Below, piece by piece: positions 1 to 9,455 of a DNA stretch of 64,000 nucleotides (position 1 is its first letter; each line of letters starts with the position of its first letter). The notes beneath the pieces were generated by a model. That model had not been told where the DNA came from, made no database searches, and saw only the letters and a program-made list of their open reading frames with translations. Made by a program: the position numbers and the translations under genes. The DNA comes from Symbiodinium natans (Eukaryota > Sar > Dinophyceae > Suessiales > Symbiodiniaceae): positions 1,106,315-1,170,314 of the forward strand of contig CAJNDS010001446.1 in assembly GCA_905221605.1 (NCBI GenBank), written 5' to 3'.

Positions 1-899
1 GGGCTGCTGTCACCTCCGTAAGCCGGATCTCCCCAGGTCACTACCGATCCATCTGCCAGGATGGCAGCAAAGGCACCCCGCGTCGCCTGTACATTCTTGA
101 GTTGCTCCGGCACCGAGCTGTGGTCACCACCATGCTCGGAAGGACCCCACGCCACTACAGATCCGTTGTCCAAGATGGCCGCAAATGTCCGGTGGCCACC
201 CCGGACTTTCCGCACACCTTGCAGCTGCTCCGCAAACTGCGGCGCTGTCACCACCGAAGTCCTAGTTCATGGTTGGGATAATATTAAAATGATATATTTT
301 TTGTTTCCTATTGGGTTTAAGCACCCTTAAAAATGCAAAATATTCCCCAACCATGACAAAGAGTCGGGGCATCCCCAGGTGACGAGCGATCCATCAGCCA
401 GAAGCGCCGCAAACGCACCGTGGGATGCTAGAACCCACTGGACATTCTTGAGCGGCTCCTGGACCTCACTCGTGTCTCCGCCGTAGGAAGGGTGGCCCCA
501 GGTGACGACGGATCCATCTTCCAAAGTGGCTGCAAAAGAGTTGCTTGTAGCCTCGATCTGCCGCACATTCCTGAGCGGTCCCTCGACAGCGCTGCTGTCG
601 CCGCCACGTTGCGGGTCTCCCCAAGTCACCACGGAACCGTCCCCAAGCAGCGCTGCAAATGACTTTCCAGTGGTTGCGACTGTCGTCTGCCGAACTTGAA
701 GGGTCAACACATCCCCTGGCTTCAGGCCAGCTTCGTCAACGGTCTGTTCTACATCCAGGATGTCTCCCTTGGAAATCAGGAGGACTCCTCGCCCGGTAGC
801 TTGCAGATCGTTCTGCGCTTGCAGCCGAATTCACTTCAAAAGCGAGTCGCCGTTGACTGCAATCTGCGTTGTTCTTCCGCTAAGGAGGGTCACATGGAC
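1..899 (-). pseudogene. RCC1-repeat protein with N-terminal ubiquitin-like domain, broken, 3' end outside window
   Basis: Reading from 899 downward, an N-terminal ubiquitin-like stretch (VHVTLLSGRTTQIAV, later GDILDVEQTVDEAGLKPGD) is followed by RCC1-type repeats of the form FAALLGDGSVVTWG...GGDSSAV. About five repeats are visible before the window edge. The repeats form a beta-propeller in this family, usually a protein-interaction or GEF-like scaffold; the substrate is unknown. Two lesions are seen: an in-frame TGA at 831-833 inside the ubiquitin-like part, and one extra T at about 235-237 that shifts the frame in the third repeat (removing it gives a perfect repeat). The third repeat is also split by an introner at 262-365. 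The start lies above 899 and is not resolved. The lesions suggest a decaying copy, though sequencing errors could also give them. Confidence 0.7.
262..365 (-). mobile_element. Introner-like intron (CTTTGTCATGGTTGGG family, copy 1)
   Basis: A 104-bp AT-rich insert interrupts an RCC1 repeat. Its ends are inverted repeats (CTTTGTCATGGTTGGG and CCCAACCATGAACTAG, minus strand). It is flanked by the 4-bp direct repeat GACT (362-365 and 258-261). Splicing from the GA of the left GACT to the AG that ends the element joins ...W G C P to D F G G D, exactly the repeat consensus. A second copy lies at 32541-32772. Confidence 0.75.
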
Positions 900-1092
900 G
901 CAAGCGTAGAACGTGGGGGGGGTTTACGATATTTGGGGTGCCATATTAGGGTCCTTATTATAAGCATGAGAAAGGCAAGGCCCAATCTACCTGTGATGAA
1001 ACCGCGGTCATCAACCCTAAACCTCTATAGTTGTAAACCCTAACTACCTCATTACCTAGAAACCCTAGATCCCCAAACCCTAAACCCTAAAT

Positions 1093-1152
1093 GCCCGCGA
1101 GCCTTCATCTGGCGGTAGGCTTGCACCAGGAATCTTTGGCCTCCATCGGCAA
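1093..1152 (-). CDS. Candidate exon, unknown protein
   Basis: A unique island between heptamer tracts is open on the minus strand, reading FADGGQRFLVQAYRQMKARG with G/C-rich third positions. No family is recognised. Short islands are easily open by chance. Confidence 0.3.
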
Positions 1153-1269
1153 AAGCCGAAACCCTAGGGTCTAGGCTTTAGGGTTTAGGATTTAGGGTTT
1201 CGAATTTCCCCTTTAAAAATCTGGTGGGCCCTTTGAACCGGGAACCCGTACCCCAACCCCCCCCGAGTG

Positions 1270-1500
1270 GAGGTCTACGGTAGGGGTCGGAAGAAGCACA
1301 AATTGCATTCCCTTTGTGGTACCCCTATGGAATTTTGCGATATTAGGGGGGGGTACCTTCTTGGAGACCTGATTCTAAGGGGATCCTACTATGTGGGTGT
1401 CTGTATTGGGGGTCCCGTATTTTCGTGAACCCCATACAATGAAACTAGAATAGCCCCCAAAACATTATTCTGATTCTTAAGGCCCCTATAGTACCGAGAG
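1270..1500. mobile_element. Two nested dispersed elements
   Basis: The outer parts (1275-1325 and about 1445-1495) match the GGGGTCGGAA...AAGGCCCCTATA family also seen at 49226-49345 and 39155-39262. Between them lies sequence like the other dispersed family, with a GGTACC-rich end and a TTTCGTGAACCCC end. This looks like one element inserted into another. Confidence 0.45.
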
Positions 1501-1638
1501 ACCTCAGCAAGGTAGTAACGCCCGATACCAGTACCACCTACACTTGAAACCCTAAACCCTCAACACTTGAAACCCTAAACCCTGAAACGTAAAACCCGAA
1601 ACCCAGCACCAACCCCAAACTCCGAACGCATGAAACCT

Positions 1639-2086
1639 TGCACGGCGCAGAGACCCCAAAAGAGTATAAACCCCCTGAACCCGTGGCCTGTGTGCACCAA
1701 GGCATTCATCTCATCCCGGGCCGGGCCAAGGACGCCCCCGTTGCCTGGTATCCCAGGCGCTTGCGTGGTTCGCAAGAAGTCCTCGGCTGCAAGGCTTTGC
1801 AGGATTTTTACCGGGCTAATGGGGTCTATGCTGACAAAGGCTTATAGGGCTAACGCAGGTGTCTAACGTTTTCTATGCAACCCCCCGTGTAATGTAGGGA
1901 GATACAAGAACAGGGTTGAAATGTCTGGTCTTGTAGGGTTTCGGTCAGGCGTCCAAGCCAAAGGCTTTTGCGCCGACGTATGGATTCGGGTACCAAGCAG
2001 CAGCAAGAATCGTCGACCCCGAAACTAAACAGTTCGGTCCCAGCGTCCGCCTCAGCAAACAGCAGGGCAGCGCGTTCCACGCTTGA
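1639..2086 (+). CDS. Candidate two-exon 3' end of an unknown gene
   Basis: Exon a (about 1639-1829) reads ...HLIPGRAKDAPVAWYPRRL...DFYRANGVY and exon b (1949-2086) reads ASKPKAFAPTYGFGYQAAAR...LSKQQGSAFHA then TGA at 2084-2086. The joint uses a GC donor (GCTGACAAAG at 1830) and an AG|GC acceptor at 1948 and keeps frame. No family is recognised. The good frame, splice signals and stop make this one of the better plus-strand candidates; the 5' end is not found. Confidence 0.5.
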
Positions 2087-2107
2087 GAGGGTTGGACCTC
2101 AATGCAA

Positions 2108-2216
2108 CGTGGGTTTAGGGTTTAGGGTTTAGGTTTTAGGTTTTAGGGTTTAGTTTAGGGTTTAGGGTTTATGGTTTAGGGCTTAGGGTTTAGAGTTTAG
2201 GGTTTAGGGTTTAGGG
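2108..2216. repeat. Degenerate TTTAGGG tract
   Basis: About fifteen TTTAGGG-type heptamers with one-base variants. Typical of dozens of such tracts in the window; only the larger or odd ones are listed separately. Confidence 0.95.
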
Positions 2217-2221
2217 CGCGA

Positions 2222-4624
2222 GCAGCGGCCGCTTTGCCAGTCCACATCTGCATGGGCATGACTCTACTAAGACATGTTCTTAACACCTCCTGTCAAGACC
2301 TATACCGAGTCACGACCCCCTCACATCCTTCCCCCAGAGCCGAAGACAGAAACTTCACGGTCCCAAGGAGCTGTCTGTGCTTCCGCCCTTCATAAACAGC
2401 GCCCGCGGCGACGTCTGCGGTGCATCAGAAGACAAATGCTCATGCAACGCGTCCAGGAGCGGCTGTCCTTGCGTCTCTGCCACACATGTGCCAAGGGCAT
2501 GGTAAGACATGCGCCTTCATGAAACAGTCCTTTGTTCATGTGGTCGGTGTGCCCTGCAATGAAGATCCCCAAGGCCCCAATGTTGAGAATGCTGAGTACA
2601 TCATCCGGCTCCTACCTAATATCCAAAATCAGGCAACTAAAGCCGCAGCAGTAAAATGTGCGACTCACATCCGCAAGCCTTGAGTCCGAAAAACCCTGGA
2701 ATCCTAAATCTTGAGCCCTAAACCCTAAAACTCTAAACCCTTAATCCCGAAACCCGAGCAGACGAGGGTCGCTTGCGAACTGGCATCCCTGCCATCCGCA
2801 GCATCTCGGGGAACTTCTCCTGCGCTTTAGCGGTTGAAGGTTTAGGGTTTAGGGCTTAGGGCTTAGGGCTGAGGGCTTAGGGCTTAGGGTTTAGGGTTTA
2901 GGGTTTAGGGTGAAGCTCAAGACACACAGACACACCTTAGCAGCTCTGTAACCATGTTATGGGGTTGGTTTCTTTATAAGGGAAGCACTGGGATTCCAAA
3001 ACACACTGAGACGTGCACACGCACACTTTTTTGAGCACAAGCCTTCTAAAGGCTACAGGCAACTTGGGGGGTTCCGAAATTATAGGGGCACCTTCCCCCA
3101 ATACTCTTTGGGGGATTTATTCAGTCCCTTCTTTTCGTAAACCTCCATTTCATGTCAACCACGCCTTGGCCGTATTGCAGGTCATCCTAAACCCCAAGCC
3201 CTAAGCCCCCTAAACCCTACAACACGAGCAAAAAAAACCATAAAACCCTAAACCCTAAAACGCTAAACCCTAAAACTCTAAAGCCCTAAACCCTGAACCC
3301 TAAAACCCTAAACCCCAACACCCTAACCCCTAAACACCGAAACCCTTAACCCTATATTATCAAAAGCCCCCCCAAAAAAAAACGGTTTTCTGCTGGGGGC
3401 CTGGGCCTGGAGACCCTAAACCCTAACACCCTGCAACCCAAAGCCCTAAACCCTAAACCTAAACCCTAAACCCTAAACCCTAAACCCTCAATCCCTAAAC
3501 CCTAAATCTCAATCCCTAAACCCTAAACCCCAAACCCTAAGCTCAAAGCCCCACAAAGGCCGGTGCCTGGATGGCCTTGAAGATGCTTCCCAGGTGGAAC
3601 CAGGGGGCAAAGCTGGTGCCGCTGACCAGGTAGTCTGACGTAGGGTTTAGGGTTTAGGGTTTAGGGTTTAGGGTTTAGGGTTTAGGGTTTAGGGTTTAGG
3701 GTTTAGGGTTTAGGGTTTAGGGTTTAGGGTTTAGGGTTTAGGGTTTGGGGTTTGGGGTTTGGGGTTTGGGGTTTGGGTTTTGGGGTTTCGGGTTTAGGCG
3801 TGAGGAAATAGGGTGGTGCTGACTCAGTTGCTGAGGCTTTGATGTCCTGGGAATGGGAAAGTTGGGGCTGAGGCCACATGTCTGGAATATGCCTACAGGG
3901 CTGCCATGCTCGCGTTGGAGCCGTTTGGGGTCTTAGAGGCTTGCTGAGTGCTACGTGGCATCCGCTTGCACTCAAGCAACCGTCCAAACTCCGTGCTCAT
4001 GGGTTTTTTCCAATGATTCGGTCGCGAGCTCAGGGCCGTCTTTCGAGGATGTATGAGGGGGGTTTTAGGGTTTAGGGCTTATAATTTGGGTTTAGGGTTT
4101 AGCGTTCTGGCACAGAAAATATCTCCCGCAGGCCTGTCATGTTGCGGGCAATGAACTCGAAGCCGAAGCGCTCTGCGATGGCAACGATTTGAAGCACGCG
4201 CTGGCGGCTCTCATCCGTCTGCCTTTGCGCATGTGTGAAGTGAAGCCCCTAAACCCTAAGCCCTAAACCCTAAACCCTAAATCCTAACCCTGAACCCAAA
4301 TAGGCCCCAATTATGCTCAACATGGCTCGACGACAAGATGCGGAAGTCTCCTGACTTCACCCGCCAATCGTGCGAAGGCGATGCTACCTTGGAGCAAAAG
4401 GTCTTCTGGAAGCATCTCGATGCGCGCAGTTTAGGGTTTAGGGCTTAGGGCTTCGGGCTTAGGGCTTAGGGTTTAGGGTTTTGCACACTGCTCGTGTAGC
4501 ATGCATCCAGGAGGCGGAAGGCACTCTGACAGATGTGCCAGGTGTTCATCTCATCGGCCGCCCGCAACACCTTGAAGTCGATGTACTCGCAGGGGCTATG
4601 AAGCCCCATGGGAGGGATGTGCAG
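2222..4624 (-). CDS. Candidate multi-exon gene of unknown function (possible membrane protein)
   Basis: A run of unique islands is open on the minus strand, in order: about 4481-4624 (SPCEYIDFKVLRAADEMNTW), 4317-4428 (ARIEMLPEDLLLQGSIAFAR), 4102-4245 (RVLQIVAIAERFGFEFIARN), 3543-3637 (DYLVSGTSFAPWFHLGSIFK), about 3155-3185 (DDLQYGQGVVD), 2760-2822 (EKFPEMLRMAGMPVRKRPSS), 2515-2611 (DDVLSILNIGALGIFIAGHT), about 2222-2268 (VMPMQMWTGKAAAAR). Most are preceded by AG and end near GC, GA or GT. Tracts of heptamers fill the gaps. The set may be one gene or more than one, and frame joining was only checked locally. No family is recognised. Confidence 0.45.
3642..3790. repeat. TTTAGGG array passing into TTTGGGG
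   Basis: About fifteen near-perfect TTTAGGG units from 3642 to 3745 are followed by TTTGGGG and TTTTGGG variants. The change of unit inside one tract suggests local duplication of variants. Confidence 0.95.
3795..4065. other. Unique island, coding status unclear
   Basis: About 270 bases without heptamers. Both strands have open frames (for example plus 3878-4075), but none has convincing composition or similarity. Confidence 0.3.
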
Positions 4625-4626
4625 CA

Positions 4627-4739
4627 AACAAGTCGTAGTCGTAGTCGTAGTCGTAGTAGTCGTCTAGTAGTAGCAGTAGCACTAGCAGTAGCAGTAGCAG
4701 TAGCAGTAGCAGCAGGAGGAGGAGGAGGAGTAGGAGTAG

Positions 4740-4781
<42 letters not shown>

Positions 4782-4837
4782 GGGAGTAGCAGCGGCAGTT
4801 GCAGGAGTAGAAGTAGAAGCAGAAGCAGAAGCAGTAG

Positions 4838-4933
<96 letters not shown>

Positions 4934-4989
4934 GAGTAGGAGTAGGAGTAGGAGTAGGAGTAGGAGTAGGAGTAGGAGTAGGAGTAGTT

Positions 4990-5044
<55 letters not shown>

Positions 5045-5112
5045 CGGGAGCGGAAGCGGTAGCGGTAGTAGCAGCGGTAGTAGCAGGAGTAGAAGTAGAA
5101 GTAGAAGTAGAA

Positions 5113-5206
<94 letters not shown>

Positions 5207-5791
5207 CGGTAGTAGCGGTAGTAGCAGCCGTAGTAGCAGGAGTAGAAGTAGAAGTAGAAGTAGAAGTAGAAGCAGAAGCAGAAGCAGAGCAAAAGCCGTA
5301 GGAGGAGTAGTAGTAGTAGTAGTAGTAGTCGTAGTCGTAGTCGTAGTAGGTAGTAGGTAGTAGGTAGTAGTAGGTAGTAGTAGGTAGTAATAGGTAGTAG
5401 TAGGTAGAAGTAGGTAGTAGTAGGTAGTAGTAGGTAGTAGTAGGTAGTAGTAGGTAGTAGTAGGTAGTAGTAGGTAGTAGTAGGGAGTAGCAGGTAGTAG
5501 CAGGTAGTAGTAGGTAGTAGTGTAGGTAGTAGTAGGTAGTAGTAGGTAGTAGTAGGTAGTAGTAGGTAGTAGTAGGTAGTAGTAGGTAGTAGCAGGTAGT
5601 AGCAGGTAGTAGTAGGTAGTAGTAGGTAGTAGTAGGTAGTAGTAGGTAGTAGTAGGTAGTAGTAGGTAGTAGTAGGTAGTAGTAGGTAGTAGTAGGTAGT
5701 AGTATAGGTAGTAGTAGGTAGTAGTAGGTAGTAGTAGGTAGTAGTAGGTAGTAGTAGGTAGTAGTAGGTAGTAGTAGTCGTAGTAGTAGTC

Positions 5792-5872
<81 letters not shown>

Positions 5873-5911
5873 ATAGTAATGGTAGTAGTAGTAGTAATAG
5901 TAATGGTAGTG

Positions 5912-5961
<50 letters not shown>

Positions 5962-6053
5962 TGTTGTTGTTGTTGTTGTTGTAGTGGTAGTGGTAGTGGT
6001 AGTGGTAGTGGTAGTGGTAGTGCTAGTGCTAGTGCTAGTAGTGCTAGTAGTGC

Positions 6054-6125
<72 letters not shown>

Positions 6126-6187
6126 TGGTAGTGGTAGTGGTAGTGGTAGTGGTAGTGGTAGTGGTAGTGGTAGTGGTAGTGGTAGTG

Positions 6188-6247
<60 letters not shown>

Positions 6248-6259
6248 ATAGTAGTATTC

Positions 6260-6330
<71 letters not shown>

Positions 6331-6331
6331 C
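4627..6331. repeat. 1.7-kb compound AGT/TAC microsatellite
   Basis: Blocks of (AGT)n, (AGG AGT)n, a 10-bp unit TAGTAGTAGG from about 5340 to 5780, (TTG)n at 5960, and (AGTGGT)n at 5985-6030 and 6120-6190. It lies between two candidate minus-strand exons (4481-4624 and 6440-6530), so it probably sits in an intron. Long poly-Tyr and poly-Val reading frames here are artefacts of the repeat. Confidence 0.95.
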
Positions 6332-6342
6332 CTTGTTTGCAG

Positions 6343-6452
6343 GTAGCCTAGGAATAGAAAGGGTGCCCGTTTTTGGGCTTGAAGGGGCTTCGAAGGGACA
6401 CCCTAAAAGCAGGGAACAAAGGCCTACTCGGGGTCCTAGTTGCTCAATTCTT
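6343..6452 (-). mobile_element. Introner-like copy (CCTAGG...GGGTGCCC family)
   Basis: The end GGTAGCCTAGGAATAGAAAG followed by GGGTGCCC matches the epimerase intron at 37137-37255 (AGTAACCTAGGCTTAAAAAG, GGGTGCCC) and a third copy at 52361-52550. The other end has GGGGTCCTAG in inverted orientation. Confidence 0.6.
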
Positions 6453-6532
6453 GCTCTACAGGGGAGTCCTCGAACGGAAAGCGCATGCGCACGAAAGCCA
6501 TGAGCTGGACGCAGTTCTTCTCGCCTCGGACT
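6440..6532 (-). CDS. Candidate exon
   Basis: After a CCGAG acceptor the minus strand reads GEKNCVQLMAFVRMRFPFE, with a possible GA donor (GACTCC) next to the introner copy. It may belong to the candidate gene at 2222-4624. No family recognised. Confidence 0.4.
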
Positions 6533-6659
6533 CGGAGAGCTTAGGGCCCCCACTCCTCAAGGCCTCGCGCCCGAAACTCCCTAAGCGCCCCATCCCGAAA
6601 TCCCTATCCTTAGGGATAGGGTTTCGGGTTTAGGGTTTAGGGTTTAGGGCTTCGGGCTT

Positions 6660-6775
6660 AGGGTTTAGGGTATAGGGTTTAGGGTTTAGGGGTTTAGGGT
6701 TTAGGGTTTAGGGTTTAGGGTTTAGGGTTTAGGGTTTAGGGTTTAGGGTTTAGGGTTTAGGGTTTAGGGTTTAGT
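6660..6775. repeat. TTTAGGG array
   Basis: About fifteen near-perfect TTTAGGG units directly left of an inverted-repeat arm (6774-6832). Confidence 0.95.
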
Positions 6776-7386
6776 CTTGCTAGGATCTTCAGGGGAACCT
6801 TGCCCCGAAGCACGCAGAAATAAAAGTTAGGGTTTAGGGTTTGGGGTTTTGGGTTTTGGGTTTCGGGTTTTGGGTTTTGGGTTCAGGGTCTAGGGCTTAG
6901 GGTTTAGGGATGGTTTAGGGTACATCGCGAACCCCTGGGCCACACATCTGAAAGCCTCAACCCTCAACTCGCTGGGCGCGGCCGAGTGGCACCAGCGTTG
7001 CGTTTCCTCGCTCCTCCCGATCAAGGTGCCGGGCTCAAGGTTTGAGCTTCGCGGAGCTCAGGGTTTCGGGTTAGGGCTTAGTGTTTAGGGTTAAGGGTTT
7101 AGGGTTTAGTGCTTAGGGCTTCGGGTTTAGGGTTTAGGGTTTAGGTTTCGTTTAAGCTTAATGGAAAGCTCCTCGACGACGAGCTGCATAGCTCCACCTT
7201 CTGCGTGGTCGCGCTGGCCGTCGCGAGCCTCAACTGAGCGGACTGCTTGCCGCATTGTAGTAGGCTTAAGGGTTTCGGGTTTCACCCTAAACCCTAAACC
7301 CTAAACCCTAAACCCTAAACCCTAAACCCTAACTTTTATTTCTGCGTGCTTCGGGGCAAGGTTCCCCTGAAGATCCTAGCAAGACT
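6774..7386. repeat. Inverted duplication, arms 6774-6832 and 7327-7386
   Basis: The 59-base sequence around TTCAGGGGAACCTTGCCCCG at 6774-6832 recurs as its exact reverse complement at 7327-7386, with heptamer tracts of matching orientation next to both arms. The spacer holds the plus-strand exons at 6920-7237. Confidence 0.85.
6920..7237 (+). CDS. Candidate two-exon 3' end of an unknown gene
   Basis: Exon one (about 6920-7061) reads YIANPWATHLKASTLNSLGA...LLPIKVPGSRFELRGAQ. Exon two (7154-7237) reads KLNGKLLDDELHSSTFCVVA...LAVASLN then TGA. Both are open on the plus strand and preceded by AG. No family recognised. Confidence 0.4.
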
Positions 7387-7453
7387 GGGGCCGACAAGTG
7401 CGGAACCCTGCCTGGGACCCTCTTTATCTACAGTTTTATGGGCGATAGCCACT

Positions 7454-7602
7454 AATTACTACTGTTTGCTTAAGAACACCCAAAAATATACTTAATTACT
7501 ACTGTTTGCTTAAGAACACCCAAAATACTCAATTACTACTCCCTTTATTACCCTTATAAGGAAGAATATGTTTTTTTTGTGGGGTTCTTAAGCAAGTAGT
7601 AG
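7454..7602. mobile_element. TIR element (TTGCTTAAGAACC family)
   Basis: The left end carries ATTACTACTGTTTGCTTAAG followed by AACACCC, present twice in tandem (7454 and 7495). The right end is its inverse, GGGGTTCTTAAGCAAGTAGT, at 7581. Further copies lie at 13862-13970 and 50234-50390. Size and structure are those of an introner or MITE. Confidence 0.7.
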
Positions 7603-8115
7603 ATTAAGGGCAGTTCCTGCTATAGGTACAAGAGGGTCTTAGAGCAGTGCCTGCTAGTCAAGGGTAGTCGCGAAACTGCAGTTTGCCCCGTGGCGACCTA
7701 GCACTGAATTACTCTCACTCAACATCACACCTTAACACTTCATCACCCCGAGGCTGATTTGCACCGGCTCTACTCGACGTGACTTGCTCCTACTTTAGTC
7801 CACTCGGCCCAGCATGGGCTTATACCCGCCTACGCTCGTCGTCTCTCACACTCACTCTCTTTCTCTTTTGCCTTCTGTTTCTCCCTCTCTCTCTCTCCCT
7901 CTCTCTCTCCCCCACCACCCGTCCTCCCTCTGGAAGAACCGAGTCCAACGCCAGAGCGCAAGGCGGTACACCATGTCGATCCAGCCCAAAGGGCGAAGTC
8001 GCGAGCCATGGCTTCAAAGCATCGCTAGCCGCTACGTTGAAGTAGACCTAGAAAAAAGTAGAAACTTTTTAGGTATAAGTGGCTATAATAGGAACCCAGA
8101 ACCAAAAAAGAAGCA
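7603..8115 (+). other. CT-rich region with a short candidate first exon
   Basis: A (CT)n stretch runs from about 7850 to 7915. An ATG at 7973 opens MSIQPKGRSREPWLQSIASR then YVEVDLE on the plus strand. This could be a first exon, but there is no independent support. Nothing else is recognised between 7603 and 7840. Confidence 0.3.
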
Positions 8116-9455
8116 CTAACGTATAGTACTCCAAAGCTCAGTAGCTGGGGGCTTCGCGATGCCACTGCATCGATGCACAAAGGCTACTGAAATCCGCATG
8201 TTAAGTCTAGCATCTGGCAACTCATCACAAATGCCTGTTCCCAGAAAGCCCAATCGAAGGGCTACATACAGAGTTTGATGGGAGTCTGTATAAAGGTTTC
8301 CATAAGAACTTGAAACAGGGCTACTAGGGGCTTCCGGGTTTTGTGGGTTTTGGGGGTGGCTTCTTGTCTTTCTAGGACTGACACAGCCCAAATCCCATGC
8401 TCTGTATATTCATGCCACCATGGCGCTCCATGCCTAAACCCTAAACCCCCCTCTGGAAAGGTAAGCAGAAATACGCGTATCTTCTAGAGATCCTTGCCAA
8501 AGAGCCCGGAATTACTCAACAAAGCAACACCTAACCGTAATCCTCAAAGCTATGCCCTATAAGCCCTAAGCCCTAAACCCCAACCGCCAGATCTGTCGCA
8601 GCTTGGCGGGAAACGTCGCGGCTGGGCAGCAACACCAACTGCCTTTTGGCTTTACGGGTTTAGTTTACGGCTTAGGGGATAGGGCTTTCAGCCAAGCTTT
8701 AGGATTTCGGGTTGGGGTTCAGGGTTTAGGGTGTAGGGTTTAGGGCTTACGGTTTAGCCGTAAGACTGACGCATTGATGGGTAGAATAGGTGGATGTTCA
8801 ACGAGCCAAAGCCATGCCCGACGAGCCGAGTACTTTGAGGTCGTGCCCGAACGTGTCCATCAACAGTACAAACCCTTTTTAAACCCTAAAACAAGTTCTA
8901 GGCCTACCAAGCCCTAAACTCTAAAACCTAGTTACTAAGTTCACTGACCCTTCCAGCTTCAGCCGAAAATCTACGTCGACCGATGCTTTCCTTGGAGGGC
9001 CGGGGCACTTAGGAAGCATACCTCTTTAAGTATGACAACCCCAACTAAGTCCCGCTTAGGGTACTTACAACTCTACTTACTACCTACTTACTAAGTCCTC
9101 CAACCCTCGCAGCCCCTACCTTCTAAAACCCTAAGGCCTCATAGCCAAACCCTTGGACCACCCATCTTGGACCCCTACACCCCACTCTAAACCCTAAACC
9201 ATAACCCTAAACCCTAAACCCTAAACCCTAAACCCTAAACCCTAAACCCTAAACCCTAAACCCCAAACCCTAAACCCTAAACCCTAAACCCTAAACCCTA
9301 AACCCTAAACCCTGCACTGCTTTTCATTCGCTCCCTTCGCTGCCCATGGCAGCGATCAGGTCCCGCATTGTCACTGCGAAGGAGATGAGGCCCCCGATCG
9401 TCTGGCAGAAGATGCAACACTGGGTGTCGGAGATTCCCAGGGCCCGAAACGCAAG
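8115..9455 (-). CDS. Candidate exons of an unknown, partly hydrophobic protein
   Basis: Minus-strand open islands: 9324-9455 (LAFRALGISDTQCCIFCQTI then GGLISFAVTMRDLIAAM, stop TGA 9324-9326), about 8945-9010 (ASVDVDFRLKLEGSVN), 8795-8865 (LLMDTFGHDLKVLGSSGMAL), 8590-8655 (KRQLVLLPSRDVSRQAATDL), and a longer open stretch 8117-8335 (NLYTDSHQTLYVALRLGFLG). Whether they form one gene is not established. The island 8590-8655 is also open on the plus strand. Confidence 0.35.
9182..9314. repeat. CCCTAAA array
   Basis: About eighteen near-perfect CCCTAAA units. Confidence 0.95.

Noticed and set aside
4546-6553. Long reading frames of poly-Tyr, poly-Val, poly-Ser
   Set aside because: They are direct translations of the AGT/TAC microsatellite.
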